From assembly GCA_016715245.1 (NCBI GenBank), contig JADKAS010000032.1, positions 29,077-93,076 of the forward strand: a DNA stretch of 64,000 nt, given 5' to 3'. Positions within the stretch are counted from its first letter, which is position 1. Each line of letters starts with the position of its first letter. The DNA comes from Saprospiraceae bacterium (GTDB lineage Bacteria; Bacteroidota; Bacteroidia; Chitinophagales; Saprospiraceae). Below, in pieces: positions 1 through 8,798 of this stretch. The notes under the pieces were generated by a model. That model worked only from the letters and a program-made list of their open reading frames with translations, was not told where the DNA came from and searched no databases. A program made the translations under genes and the position numbers.

Positions 1-174
1 GGTTCCAAGCACAAAACATTATCCATACTTCTTTTATTTGGTATCTTTTCTCTGACCATATGTCTAGCCTTAAGTGGATGGATCCGGTCAAAAAAAACAG
101 GTTTCTTTACGACCTTAATTTCTGTGTTAGGTCTCATCATCATTTTGTCAATTTTGAGGGATTTTATCAGTTAG
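1..174 (+). CDS. C-terminal end of a membrane protein (partial, runs off left edge)
   Basis: Frame 1 is open from the first base to a TAG at 172-174, giving 57 residues. Two hydrophobic stretches (LLLFGIFSLTICLAL and LISVLGLIIILSIL) separated by a basic turn (WIRSKKTG) indicate two membrane helices at the end of an integral membrane protein. The start lies outside the window and the family cannot be identified. It is the only plus-strand gene in the first 3.7 kb. Confidence 0.6.
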   Translation, partial: GSKHKTLSILLLFGIFSLTICLALSGWIRSKKTGFFTTLISVLGLIIILSILRDFIS

Positions 175-293
175 AAAAATGGGTAAGGTTGATAAAATAG
201 TGGTAAAAATAATACAATCTGATTTTATAACCTCAATGTAAAATAAGGTGTAAACTGAGGCAGAAAATCATGATTGTATTATGAACATTAAAA

Positions 294-752
294 TTAAACT
301 TTAAACCCGATAAAATAAAATTCTCCTCGTTTTTCCAACGCATATGAGCCAACCTTACATTTAAATTTTGCAGGCATTTTGAGTTGAAGTCTAATTGATT
401 CAGGCAATTCCCATTCTTCTTCTATGGAAACCGTTTTTTTACCTTCAAAATACTGAATTTTATCAGGCTGGTTGGCTTTAAGTCCTTCAATTTTCACTTT
501 AAAGACCAATTGTCCTGATTTGGTATTGTATGAAAGAGTTGAAAAAGATTTGGGACCGACATCCCCGGAAACGCTACATATCCCGAATTTGGTACAATCA
601 AATTTTTTTCTTCCGAATTCAACATCAACATCTACTTCCACATCTCCCACTTCAATTTCAATTTCTACAGAACCGGCAGTCCTTTGGCCAGATATTTTTG
701 TGGAGAATAAAAATACTATCGATGTAATTAATAAAAAATAACAAGTTTTCAT
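294..752 (-). CDS. small secreted protein, paralogue of the upstream gene
   Basis: 152 residues with an N-terminal signal peptide (MKTCYFLLITSIVFLFS, likely cleaved near SGQ). The mature part begins with a highly acidic stretch alternating E/D with V/I, then a FGRKKFDCTKFGICS motif. It closely parallels the gene just upstream on the same strand: both have FG(R/K) followed by C-x-KFG-x-C and a QPDK...YF..KK block. The two conserved cysteines may form a disulfide in the periplasm. No known family is recognised. The 41-base gap to the upstream paralogue suggests co-transcription from the promoter near 1300. Confidence 0.75.
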   Translation of the reverse strand: MKTCYFLLITSIVFLFSTKISGQRTAGSVEIEIEVGDVEVDVDVEFGRKKFDCTKFGICSVSGDVGPKSFSTLSYNTKSGQLVFKVKIEGLKANQPDKIQYFEGKKTVSIEEEWELPESIRLQLKMPAKFKCKVGSYALEKRGEFYFIGFKV

Positions 753-793
753 GATGAATATATTTAATTAATATGTTAAACTGTTATTAGGTT

Positions 794-1257
794 TCAAAAT
801 GTCTTAAAATAAATGGTATACGTATCGCCTTCCTTTTTCAATGAATGAATCCCGGCTTGTAAATTACTTTTTTCCATCTCCAGTGCAGATTTTATTTCCT
901 CCGGAACAGAATAATTTTCTTCAAGGGAAACACTTTTTTATTGTTAAAATATTCCGCTTTATCCGGTTGTATTTTTAAAAGTTGTGTGGCACCAAAACTA
1001 AAGCTCAGGATGGAGGAAGATGGATCATAATACGCTGTAGCATCAATGTGATCCTTCAATCCAAGGTCAGCACTTAATGTACAAAGGCCAAATTTAGGAC
1101 AATTCGGAGGTCTTTTGCCAAATCTGATTTTTACGGATACTTCTTTCCCGTCAATTTTAAATGGCTTTCCATTGTTTTCAACAGAAGAAAATCCACTAAA
1201 TACCATTAAAGTAATGAGGATAAAAACGTTTTTCAAGGTTAAAATTGTGTTCATCAT
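794..1257 (-). CDS. small secreted protein, paralogue of 294-752, frame interrupted
   Basis: The signal peptide (LKNVFILITLMVFSGF) is followed by KFGLC, QPDKAEYF and NNKK segments matching the downstream paralogue. As read, the frame ends at 892 in an unrelated tail. Adding one A to the A6 run at 934-939 (T on the plus strand) continues the protein as KKSVSLEEN... to a TGA at 794-796, mirroring KKTVSIEEE in the paralogue. The start at 1257 (or the adjacent ATG at 1254) is chosen because it directly precedes the signal peptide; an upstream ATG at 1299 overlaps the promoter. The function is unknown. Confidence 0.65.
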
Positions 1258-1296
1258 TTCTAAATTTAAGATTAAAAAATAATTATTAATATTACA

Positions 1297-1304
1297 CAAA
1301 ATTA
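1297..1304 (-). promoter_or_regulatory. Bacteroidota -7 promoter box (TAATTTTG)
   Basis: The minus strand reads TAATTTTG, matching the TAnnTTTG consensus, 40 bases upstream of the ATG at 1257. It would drive the two-gene paralogue unit. No convincing -33 TTG was seen at the usual spacing. Confidence 0.45.
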
Positions 1305-1351
1305 CAGGGTGACAATTTCCTGATTTTCATCCGAAAGGATGAATTTTAAGG

Positions 1352-2512
1352 TTATTTCATCAGGCATATAATATTTGCTACAGGCAGCAAACGGGTAAGT
1401 TTTATGTCACTGGTAAATTGTGTGCGCAAGGCGAAATTGAGCAGGATATTTCTGTTCAATTTAAATTCGCCTCCATAAGCAATGGTATATTGTGTTTTGG
1501 TGTCAGTATTATTAAAATTGAGCCATCCTGAACCTATATCTTCTGAGTATTTTGCACCAAAAATTTCTTCATCATCAAAAGCAACATCCTGGTCAACGTC
1601 AAAATAATTGCCCAGGTTTTCAAAAACAGTCTCGACATAAAAATTGTATTTATTACTTCCGTACCTATAACTAAGTCCAAACATTTTGTTTGAGCTATCA
1701 CCAATCCTGGTGTATTTAATAAGTCCACTCACCAACCCATGATTTCCAGCCTTCAGACATCCGTTAAGCCATATTGCATATCCCGCCCTTTTTACTTTTA
1801 AGCTGTCTTTTCCTCCGTTGTCATAGGTATAAACCGATCCGAAAGCAACATCAAGCATGGAAGAATTCCAGTTATCAGCGTTGTATTGATCCACCAAATT
1901 CCGGTATTTTTCCTTTGAAATATCCTGAACATTTTTTTGTTCATAACGAATAATATCCAACTCGCTTTCAATCTCTGCTTTCCGTTTTGGGTTTGTGGTT
2001 TTATACCTGAGAATGACAAGGGAATCTATCTGACGGTTATAATAATCTATCTGTCGTTGATATTCCTTCGCTAGTTTTTCCAACAGCAATGAATCGCGTA
2101 GAATATCATTTTTTTTGTAGAGATTTAGTTTCAGGGAATAAGACGCATGGTTGATATTGTCAATTTTGGCTGTACCTGCCGATAAGCTCAATGTGGATAA
2201 TTTTTTAGCAACCATTCCTGAAGAAAGATACTCATCAAAACTTCTTTTTTTATAATAAAAATGCCATAGTGGCTGAGCTTCAAGTGCCAGATCAGGAGCC
2301 AGATTGTAATTTTTTATCCGCCAGTCCACTTTAAAACTCCTAAGGTCAGAAGGCCTCATCACAAATTCAGGATTTACTCCAAGCATAGCAAATGCCGGCG
2401 CAGAAGGAATAGATACTTCCGAATTTTTAAGTTCCTCAAATACTTCTTCCTGTGCCGTTATTGTCGCACAGAAAAAAAATAAAAATGTATAGGCTAAGGT
2501 CAAATTTCTCAT
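1352..2512 (-). CDS. putative outer-membrane protein of unknown family
   Basis: About 386 residues. The start at 2512 places the signal peptide LTLAYTFLFFFCATITAQ at the N-terminus; another ATG lies 15 bases upstream. After residue 25 come a short proline/alanine motif (SIPSAPAFAMLG), a mixed region, a charged helical stretch around 140-195 that looks coiled-coil, and a C-terminal half with alternating aromatic/polar strands (KYTRIG, FGLSYRYG, NFYVETVF, YTIAYGGEF, FALRTQF). This pattern is typical of an outer-membrane beta-barrel. The same SIPSAPAF/LG region occurs in other Bacteroidota hypothetical proteins, as far as I recall. No enzymatic motif is visible. Confidence 0.7.
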   Translation of the reverse strand: MRNLTLAYTFLFFFCATITAQEEVFEELKNSEVSIPSAPAFAMLGVNPEFVMRPSDLRSFKVDWRIKNYNLAPDLALEAQPLWHFYYKKRSFDEYLSSGMVAKKLSTLSLSAGTAKIDNINHASYSLKLNLYKKNDILRDSLLLEKLAKEYQRQIDYYNRQIDSLVILRYKTTNPKRKAEIESELDIIRYEQKNVQDISKEKYRNLVDQYNADNWNSSMLDVAFGSVYTYDNGGKDSLKVKRAGYAIWLNGCLKAGNHGLVSGLIKYTRIGDSSNKMFGLSYRYGSNKYNFYVETVFENLGNYFDVDQDVAFDDEEIFGAKYSEDIGSGWLNFNNTDTKTQYTIAYGGEFKLNRNILLNFALRTQFTSDIKLTRLLPVANIICLMK

Positions 2513-2574
2513 GATTAGAATGATCACTTTGTGAAAAAAGATATTTTGAAATTAAAAATTCAAAAGCCGGAAAC

Positions 2575-3602
2575 TCACCCTTTGACTATGCGGAAAAATT
2601 CATTTTTTATCCGGATTATGTACGTGCCTTGCGGCAAATCAAAAATGTTGACAATTCCCTCAGAGTAGATCGTCGAGACTGGAATTCCGGAAACATTAAA
2701 TATTTCAATTTTAATTTCCTTTGTCAACCCTTCAATCCAAACGTAATCTCCGGCAGGATTCGGAAAAACCGATATTATTCCTTGCCCGGATTCATTTGTG
2801 TTTGAAATACATTTTTGGGAAATCTGATTGGTATTATTACAACCTTCGGCATTATTATTCACAAAACAATTTTCAGGTTTGGTTTGGATCAACCTACATA
2901 TCGCGGGTGCGTTACAAATATTCAGCTTAGGATTATCATAGATAACCAACTGATTCCCTATTTGAAGAGATTCAGGAAGATCATATACCGAGATCAACTC
3001 GGGATTTTCGTAAATTCTCATAGTTTGGGCAATGATATGTAATTCCGACAACCCTGACAATGACTTCAACATCTTGTTTTTAAAAACAGAAAAATCTCCT
3101 CCAATAAATTTCACGTTTTCAAGTCCCTGCAAGGCCTCCAGGCTATCAGATTATAAATCTGAAAAATTCCGTTTATAGAATCCAGTTTAGATAAAGGACC
3201 CAGATTTTTTAAATGTTGATTATTGGAAATATAGAAAAAATCTCCTTTTACTTTTCGCAGGTTATTTAATCCATTCAGACTCTTTAAAATTTCATTATTC
3301 TGAATCCGTATATAACCTCCCACTTCATTCAATCCCGCCAAACCGATGATATTTTCCAAAAGGGAGGTATTTGAAATAGTCAGATTTCCGTGAATTTTTT
3401 CAATAATTTCCAATCCGTTCACATTCTGAATATTACCCGTTATGAAAAGATCTCCGGTGATTTCTGTGCATCCTCCGCTATTTGATACAAAAGCCTGTAA
3501 ATCTGCCTGGCTCTGAAGTGTGAGATTTGGCTGTGAGCAAGGCTGCGAAAATAACAAATGGATTCTTATGAGAACGAGTAAAAATAAAAATGGTGTTTTC
3601 AT
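2575..3602 (-). CDS. receptor L-domain / LRR-like protein with T9SS sorting domain, frame interrupted
   Basis: The start MKTPFLFLLVLIRIHLLFS at 3602 gives a signal peptide. The body contains repeated units such as GDLFITGN..., GNLTISN, GGYIRIQNN and GDFFYISNN, typical of receptor L-domain or leucine-rich beta-helical surface proteins. The C-terminus (FPNPAGDYVWIEG...IKIEIFNVSG...LPQGTYIIRI) is a type A T9SS sorting domain, so the protein is probably exported to the cell surface. The frame breaks near 3151: adding one A (T on the plus strand, 3151-3152) joins FQIY to KSDSLEALQGLENV. Without the repair it appears as two overlapping ORFs, 3111-3695 and 2575-3132. Confidence 0.75.
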
Positions 3603-3634
3603 TTTAATTGAATTTGATTTAAATAAATTTGAAG

Positions 3635-3642
3635 CAAAAGTA
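3635..3642 (-). promoter_or_regulatory. -7 promoter box (TACTTTTG)
   Basis: The minus strand reads TACTTTTG, 33 bases upstream of the ATG at 3602. It fits TAnnTTTG and supports that start over the longer ORF beginning at 3695. Confidence 0.45.
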
Positions 3643-3680
3643 GGGTAAGTCAAGGAGTGGATTTCATACTTTAGGATGAA

Positions 3681-3709
3681 TTTTGCTAGATGCACCCTTC
3701 ATACCTTTG
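3681..3709 (+). promoter_or_regulatory. promoter with -33 TTTTG and -7 TACCTTTG
   Basis: TTTTG at 3681-3685 and TACCTTTG at 3702-3709 are separated by 16 bases and lie 24 bases before the ATG at 3733. This divergent promoter would transcribe the small ORF and the kinase/regulator genes that follow. A second -7-like box (TATATTTG, 3918-3925) sits directly before the kinase. Confidence 0.5.
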
Positions 3710-3732
3710 CCCGGAAATCAACATGAAAGTCA

Positions 3733-3915
3733 ATGGATGACAAAATGAAAAATGATCAGAAAAATCAGGAAAATGATAAAGATCAAAATCCCGGATTTCT
3801 TTTGTCTAAGGAAGATAATCAGGTATTTTTGTCTGTATTGTATCTTGACCTGGAACAAATTTCAGATAAAATAGAAGAAAATTTCAAATCTGCAGAACCC
3901 CAATTATTAAAATGA
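3733..3915 (+). CDS. small hypothetical protein (60 aa)
   Basis: A 60-residue hydrophilic protein with an N-terminal run of D, K, N and Q followed by a predicted helical segment (NQVFLSVLYLDLEQISDKIEENF). There is no signal or membrane segment. A good promoter lies 24 bases upstream and the ORF precedes the sensor kinase by 36 bases, so it may be a leader gene of that unit. The family is unknown; it could also be untranslated 5' sequence. Confidence 0.4.
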   Translation: MDDKMKNDQKNQENDKDQNPGFLLSKEDNQVFLSVLYLDLEQISDKIEENFKSAEPQLLK

Positions 3916-3951
3916 AATATATTTGTATATCTTCATGTCAAATAACCTAAT

Positions 3952-5763
3952 ATGAAAATCCTCGACCATCAAAAAATTAATTTGTCGATCGTCATTTCCG
4001 GAATTCTTATTTTTTGTTCGTCGGCTTTTTTATCAGGTCAAACATCTTTGAAAGATCGGCTTCAGACTACTCAGGACAGCATTCAGAAATATTACCAGAA
4101 GCAACCTGAAATAGCACTTGACTTTGCTTTTAAATATGAAAAAATTGCCAAAGAATCTGATAGCCTGAAGTACAAAGCCAAGGCAGATAATTTTTTAGGT
4201 ATGTGTTATTACACGAATGGTGAAATCGATAAAGCTATTCAGTTTTATGTCGCCGGCATTAAAAAATTTGAACAACTCAAAGATGTATGGTTTGTCTCCA
4301 TGCTCAACAATAATATAGGCGCAGCCTACCAACACCGTAAAAAACCCAAAGAAACCATTCTGTATTATGAAAAAGCACTCAAGGGTTTTGAATCACTGAA
4401 AGATTCTGCCTGGATGGCTAATCTTTACAACAATATTTCCATTCAGAAAAACGAACTTGAGTTGTACGAAGAAGAACTTGCTCTAAAAAATAAAGCCTTA
4501 AATATTTATGTGGCACAGAAAGACACTCAAAGGATTTTGTTTACCAAAGGAAATCTTGCACATACATATTTTAAAACCGGGGATTATAAAAAGTCAATTG
4601 AAAACGCAGAGACTTTCCTGAATTCTCCTTTTAACAAAGCAGACTTGTCTGAAAAAGTTACCGTAATGCTGGCTTATTCCTATACCCTTCAAAAAACAGG
4701 CAATAGCACAAAGTCCATGAAGGTAATAAGAGAGACACTGGAACTTGCTGAAAAGAACGGATTTAAAGAAAACGAAATGAAAGCGCACAGCCACCTTGCC
4801 TCACTGTATGAAGATCAAAAAAAATTTAAAGAAGCTTATTTTCATTTTAACAAGTTTTACAGGCTGCAGGACACATTATTCAACCAGCAAAAAGACGAAA
4901 CCATCAATGAACTTCTGGTAAAATATGAGACTGAAAAAAAAGATGCAGAGATTGTTTTGCTGAATACAGAAAACGAACTAAAAAACCTTCAAATTTCACA
5001 ATCAACTTATGTGAAAAGGGTATTGATTTTCGGATTGATTCTGGTTTCTCTACTTGCCTTTTTAGCGTGGCGACTTAAAAACACTAAAGCAAAAACCAAC
5101 AGGGAGCTGACATCAAAAAACCAAATGATATCCAAAGCATTGGAAGAAAAAAACATACTCCTCAGAGAGATACACCACCGGGTCAAAAATAATCTTCAGG
5201 TTATATCCAGTCTTCTTAAATTACAATCACAATATATTGAAGATGAAGGCGCTATCAGGGCTATTGCTGAAGGTAGAAACAGGGTGCATTCTATGGCACT
5301 TCTCCATCAGAATCTCTATAAAGAAGATAACCTCACAGGGGTTGATATGAAGGAGTACTTTACCAACCTCATTGAAGGATTGTTTGAAGCATATAAGGTT
5401 TCCACAGGAACCATTAATCTAAAAACTGATATACAGAATATTATACTTGATATCGACACTGTCATTCCTTTGGGGCTTATTGCTAACGAACTGATCAGCA
5501 ATTCTCTCAAACACGCTTTTGTGGAAAATCCAGATCACGCTGAACTTGAAGTCAATCTTTATGAAAAAGATGGCAGGTTGATTTTCCAGGTCATAGACAA
5601 TGGCAAAGGTTACAGTACTGAAGAAGCAGCTACCGGTAAAAAAAGTTTCGGACAGAAGCTGATACGTTCGCTTTCCGACAAACTCGAAGCAGACATGGAA
5701 ATTATCAATGAAAAAGGAACCAAAGTCACCCTATTTATCAAAGATTACCAAAAAGCAGTTTGA
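3952..5763 (+). CDS. TPR-containing sensor histidine kinase (HisKA_2 type)
   Basis: 603 residues: signal sequence, about six TPR-like helical repeats in the periplasmic half (around 60-310; e.g. YYTNGEIDKAIQFY), one membrane helix (VLIFGLILVSLLAFLAW, about 358-375), then a HisKA_2 dimerisation domain. The motif LREIHHRVKNNLQVISSLL places the phosphoacceptor histidine at 408/409. The HATPase domain shows NELISNSLKHAF (N-box) and VIDNGKGY (G1 box). It presumably phosphorylates the regulator encoded 2 bases downstream. TPR kinases of this architecture are common in Bacteroidota. The input signal is unknown. Confidence 0.9.
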   Translation: MKILDHQKINLSIVISGILIFCSSAFLSGQTSLKDRLQTTQDSIQKYYQKQPEIALDFAFKYEKIAKESDSLKYKAKADNFLGMCYYTNGEIDKAIQFYVAGIKKFEQLKDVWFVSMLNNNIGAAYQHRKKPKETILYYEKALKGFESLKDSAWMANLYNNISIQKNELELYEEELALKNKALNIYVAQKDTQRILFTKGNLAHTYFKTGDYKKSIENAETFLNSPFNKADLSEKVTVMLAYSYTLQKTGNSTKSMKVIRETLELAEKNGFKENEMKAHSHLASLYEDQKKFKEAYFHFNKFYRLQDTLFNQQKDETINELLVKYETEKKDAEIVLLNTENELKNLQISQSTYVKRVLIFGLILVSLLAFLAWRLKNTKAKTNRELTSKNQMISKALEEKNILLREIHHRVKNNLQVISSLLKLQSQYIEDEGAIRAIAEGRNRVHSMALLHQNLYKEDNLTGVDMKEYFTNLIEGLFEAYKVSTGTINLKTDIQNIILDIDTVIPLGLIANELISNSLKHAFVENPDHAELEVNLYEKDGRLIFQVIDNGKGYSTEEAATGKKSFGQKLIRSLSDKLEADMEIINEKGTKVTLFIKDYQKAV

Positions 5764-5765
5764 AT

Positions 5766-6365
5766 ATGTCCGTAAGAGTTTTGATTGTCGAAGACGAACC
5801 CATCATATCCGATGATATAGAATCAACGCTATTAGCGAATGACTATGATATTGCCGGAAAGGCATACAGCAGTACACAGGCTTTGGATATGCTGATCAAC
5901 AGGTCACCCGACATTGTATTGCTGGATATTTCCATAAAGGGAGACAAAGACGGTATTGATATTGCGGCTATAATTCGTGAGAAATATCACCTTCCATTCA
6001 TTTTTCTCACCTCTTTCAGCGACAAAATCACTCTGGAAAGGGCAATCCCAACCATGCCTTACGGATATATAGTCAAACCCTTCAAAGACAGAGACATTAT
6101 CACATCAATAGAATTGGCAATGTTTCGTTTTGCTTCGGAAAACAATACAACCTCATTGGATAAAACTTCGATTGAAAACAGATTTGGCATACAGCTGACC
6201 AAAATGGAATTTCAAGTACTATGGATGATTTGGGAAGGTAAATCCAATCAGGCGGCAGCCAAAGAATTATTTCTTTCGGTCAATACGGTTAAAACCCATG
6301 TCCGCAATCTTTTTGAAAAATGTAATGTTCGCAATAGAAATGAATTGATGGTGATGTTGCGGTGA
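5766..6365 (+). CDS. response regulator with receiver and LuxR-type HTH
   Basis: About 199 residues. The receiver domain has the acidic pair VEDEP, the phosphoacceptor Asp in IVLLDISIKGDKDG, the switch Thr/Ser in FLTSFSD and the conserved Lys in IVKPFKD. The C-terminal HTH shows WEGKSNQAAAKELFLSVNTVKTHVRNLFEKCNVRNR, typical of LuxR/NarL output domains. It begins 2 bases after the kinase stop, so the pair is almost certainly translationally linked. A TTG at 5760 could extend it by two residues and overlap the kinase stop. Confidence 0.9.
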   Translation: MSVRVLIVEDEPIISDDIESTLLANDYDIAGKAYSSTQALDMLINRSPDIVLLDISIKGDKDGIDIAAIIREKYHLPFIFLTSFSDKITLERAIPTMPYGYIVKPFKDRDIITSIELAMFRFASENNTTSLDKTSIENRFGIQLTKMEFQVLWMIWEGKSNQAAAKELFLSVNTVKTHVRNLFEKCNVRNRNELMVMLR

Positions 6366-6549
6366 GGTTAGGAATGTGTTCTCACAGATTCCGGAAACAT
6401 ATAGTCTGACAATTTACTCCGGCTTGTATAATCTTGAATTGATCGGATGTATTTTAATTCTGAACTTGATTTCATTGCCCACAGGTGTCACAAGACTGGT
6501 CTAATTATCATAGATTGGAACTTAAAGGACTATTTATAATTGTAGTATT

Positions 6550-7674
6550 TTATAACTCACTGGGAATTTTACCTGTAAACTTTTTAATCGCACGTTGAAA
6601 AGTAGCTTTTGAGTTAAAACCGCAGTCGTAGGCAATCGCTACCAGGGTCAGCTGTCTACTGGATGGATCTTTGATGGTTTTCTGAAATTCAAATGCTCTG
6701 TATTCGTTAATGTAGTCATTGAAGTTTTTTTCAAAATGATTATTGATGATTCCTGATAAAAAGGTAGTATTGGTATTCATTTTTAAGGCCAGGTCCCGCA
6801 AGGTCAAATCAGGGTTGAGGAAGGGTTTTGTTGATTCCATATAACCCTTCAGTTTCTCCTTGAAAATCAGTTCATCCGGAGTAAACGTTTTTTCTTTATT
6901 TTCCTCTGTTACCTCTTTCATATCTTCGTAGGCAATATTTTTCTCCTGTTTCTGATTAAACCCCGAAATACCTACATATACTATCGTAATGACAGTAAAA
7001 AGTTGCCAATAATAATCCTGATCATAAGGAAGATTATAAATGACATCCACAATAGTATTAAACAAGTGTATTATCGCACCAATAAGGAAAAAAATTAAAA
7101 AATTTCGGAGCCATTTTAACTCAATTTCATAAATATTTGAATATTGGTTTTCAGCCCAGGATTTATAATTTCTATATATTTTTAATGCCTTTGTAAAATA
7201 ATAAAATATACCTCCATAATTGAGCACATACAAAAATATTTCCCATGGAACACCAATGGAAGAATTGTATAAACCCTTCTGTGGTGTGAGACCTAAAAAC
7301 AATAATACTATAGAAATGCCAACATAAAAAAAATAAGGGATAAGGTGATAGAGATGTTTCCATGTAAATCTGAAATGTACATTGGTTTGAGCCAGAAAAT
7401 AAAAATATACAGAAGCCGGAAATAACCATGGAAAATGTCGCGGCCATCCATCCAGTTCCTCCCATAGATAATTGATGCCTTCAAATCCAAAGGTGTAATC
7501 CTGTAGAAGCATGGCCATAAAAAACATTACCAATCCTAATATGATATCAGATAATTTTTCTTCACGAATACCCCGAATTACAAATAATATAAAAAAGAGC
7601 AAGCCAAAAAAATATCCGAATTGAAGACCTGTGGTTTTCAAACTGATCATCATTGGCATTAACAAATTGAACAT
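6550..7674 (-). CDS. membrane-anchored AraC-family transcriptional regulator
   Basis: 374 residues. The first ~240 contain about seven or eight hydrophobic helices (e.g. FGYFFGLLFFILFVI, ILGLVMFFMAMLL, LIPYFFYVGISIVLLFLG). The C-terminal ~100 residues are an AraC HTH_18 domain with TLRDLALKMNTNTTFLSGIINNHF and TLVAIAYDCGFNSKATFQRAIKKFTG. This 7TM-AraC layout is common in Bacteroidota and suggests direct coupling of membrane sensing to transcription. The next gene is far enough away that it probably stands alone. The target genes are unknown. Confidence 0.88.
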   Translation of the reverse strand: MFNLLMPMMISLKTTGLQFGYFFGLLFFILFVIRGIREEKLSDIILGLVMFFMAMLLQDYTFGFEGINYLWEELDGWPRHFPWLFPASVYFYFLAQTNVHFRFTWKHLYHLIPYFFYVGISIVLLFLGLTPQKGLYNSSIGVPWEIFLYVLNYGGIFYYFTKALKIYRNYKSWAENQYSNIYEIELKWLRNFLIFFLIGAIIHLFNTIVDVIYNLPYDQDYYWQLFTVITIVYVGISGFNQKQEKNIAYEDMKEVTEENKEKTFTPDELIFKEKLKGYMESTKPFLNPDLTLRDLALKMNTNTTFLSGIINNHFEKNFNDYINEYRAFEFQKTIKDPSSRQLTLVAIAYDCGFNSKATFQRAIKKFTGKIPSEL

Positions 7675-7711
7675 CGTTCTATTTTTATAAAGGTATTCTA
7701 AAATTATTCAG

Positions 7712-7719
7712 CAAAAGTA
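7712..7719 (-). promoter_or_regulatory. -7 promoter box (TACTTTTG)
   Basis: The minus strand reads TACTTTTG, 38 bases upstream of the AraC-type regulator start at 7674. It lies in the short gap between the regulator and the DUF2807 gene. Confidence 0.45.
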
Positions 7720-7732
7720 AGTTAATAAATTT

Positions 7733-8419
7733 TTATAATTTGTTTTTGATAATTTTTCCGTTTCCGATGATATTTGAAAATGGTCTGGAAGATCCTTTTC
7801 CCACTTGAATCACATCTCCGTTCCCGGTGCCCTTTACCCCAAATGAGTCTGAAGCTTTTATTTTTATATCACCGTTTCCAATCGTATGGATGCCAGCGGA
7901 AATACAATCCAAATTATCTGCCAAAACGTCTCCGTTTCCTGTTTTTGAAATTTCCAGTTCATCAATATTTCCTTTCAGTACTGCATCGCCATTTCCCTGT
8001 TGTTCAAGTCTGAAATATCTGCCCGTGATACCCGAAACAACAATGTTGCTGTTTCCTCTGTGTTTTATCACTGATGCTTCCGGCATGGTAATTTTTATTC
8101 TGGCATTGATATTTTCCAGATACAGTCTTCCGTTTTTGTTACCTGCCATACTGATAGTCAATTCATTTTCTGCTTCATTGAGTTCAAACTCCACCCGTCC
8201 GGCCAAATTATCATCCATATCAATCACTACATAATGTGGTTGTCCGATAAGTATTTCTATCTTTCCTTCTAAATCCAGAAGGTTAATTTTGTCATATCCG
8301 GTTTTCGAATACCTGAGTGTACTTATTTTCCCGCTTCCTTTCAAAGGTGCATTTTGTGCGAATATATTCGTGTTTATTAATAAAATCATCACGGTTGCAA
8401 TGTTAAATATATGTTTCAT
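7733..8419 (-). CDS. DUF2807 (GIN domain) secreted protein
   Basis: 228 residues with signal peptide MKHIFNIATVMILLINTNIFAQ. The mature part is a right-handed beta-helix-like fold with repeated GNG/GNGD turns (GNGDAVLKGN, GNGDVLADNL, GNGDIKIKA, GNGDVIQVG), the hallmark of DUF2807, the putative auto-transporter adhesin head GIN domain. It is the last gene of a four-gene minus-strand operon and starts 10 bases after the repaired stop of the preceding gene. It is probably surface or periplasmic; the biochemical role of this family is not established. Confidence 0.85.
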   Translation of the reverse strand: MKHIFNIATVMILLINTNIFAQNAPLKGSGKISTLRYSKTGYDKINLLDLEGKIEILIGQPHYVVIDMDDNLAGRVEFELNEAENELTISMAGNKNGRLYLENINARIKITMPEASVIKHRGNSNIVVSGITGRYFRLEQQGNGDAVLKGNIDELEISKTGNGDVLADNLDCISAGIHTIGNGDIKIKASDSFGVKGTGNGDVIQVGKGSSRPFSNIIGNGKIIKNKL

Positions 8420-8429
8420 GTTTTTTGAT

Positions 8430-8794
8430 TTAAGATTTAATGTTAAATTTTATTTTACAGATGATAGTCTCTTGGGTCGTTTCAAATAGAATTTTTCTGT
8501 TGTCATGATACTGAAGTTCAAACGCTCCATTTAAACAAATTTTACTTCTGTAAAAAGATAACCCGTTACAAAAGTGATATCGATAGCATACATACTATCT
8601 TTAAAAACAGGTTTCATTTCTATGTCTGTTTCCCAGTTGAGGGGACTTTGTGCACCGCGTATTCCTACAGATTTAATATTGTCAATTCCGCTGACATCCA
8701 GTAAAAATTTTACCTTTCTTTTATAGGTTTTTTGTACACAGGAATCCAAAGTTGCAACGACCAATATTACCCATATAAACATCAAATGTTTCAT
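8430..8794 (-). CDS. small lipoprotein with glycogen-binding (CBM48/AMPK-like) fold, frame interrupted
   Basis: The first 87 residues read as a short lipoprotein signal (VATLDSC) followed by RKVKFLLDVSG...VGIRGAQSPLNWETDIEM...FTEVKFV, resembling the early-set carbohydrate-binding domain of AMPK-beta and isoamylase proteins. A TAA follows at once. Adding one T to the T3 run at 8533-8535 (minus-strand T) restores KFVLNGAFELQYHDNRKI... to a TAA at 8430, completing the expected YKFxxNG...E-x-x-x-N pattern of such domains. It lies between DoxX (4-base gap) and DUF2807. The domain assignment is by pattern and is not certain. Confidence 0.6.
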
Positions 8795-8798
8795 TGTA

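Noticed and set aside
472..741. Plus-strand ORF opposite the first secreted paralogue
   Set aside because: Its S/T-rich repetitive translation is the antisense of the acidic E/V repeat in the minus-strand gene.
3111..3695. Two separate genes at 2575-3132 and 3111-3695
   Set aside because: They overlap, run in the same direction and together make one protein with a signal at one end and a T9SS domain at the other once one base is added at 3151.
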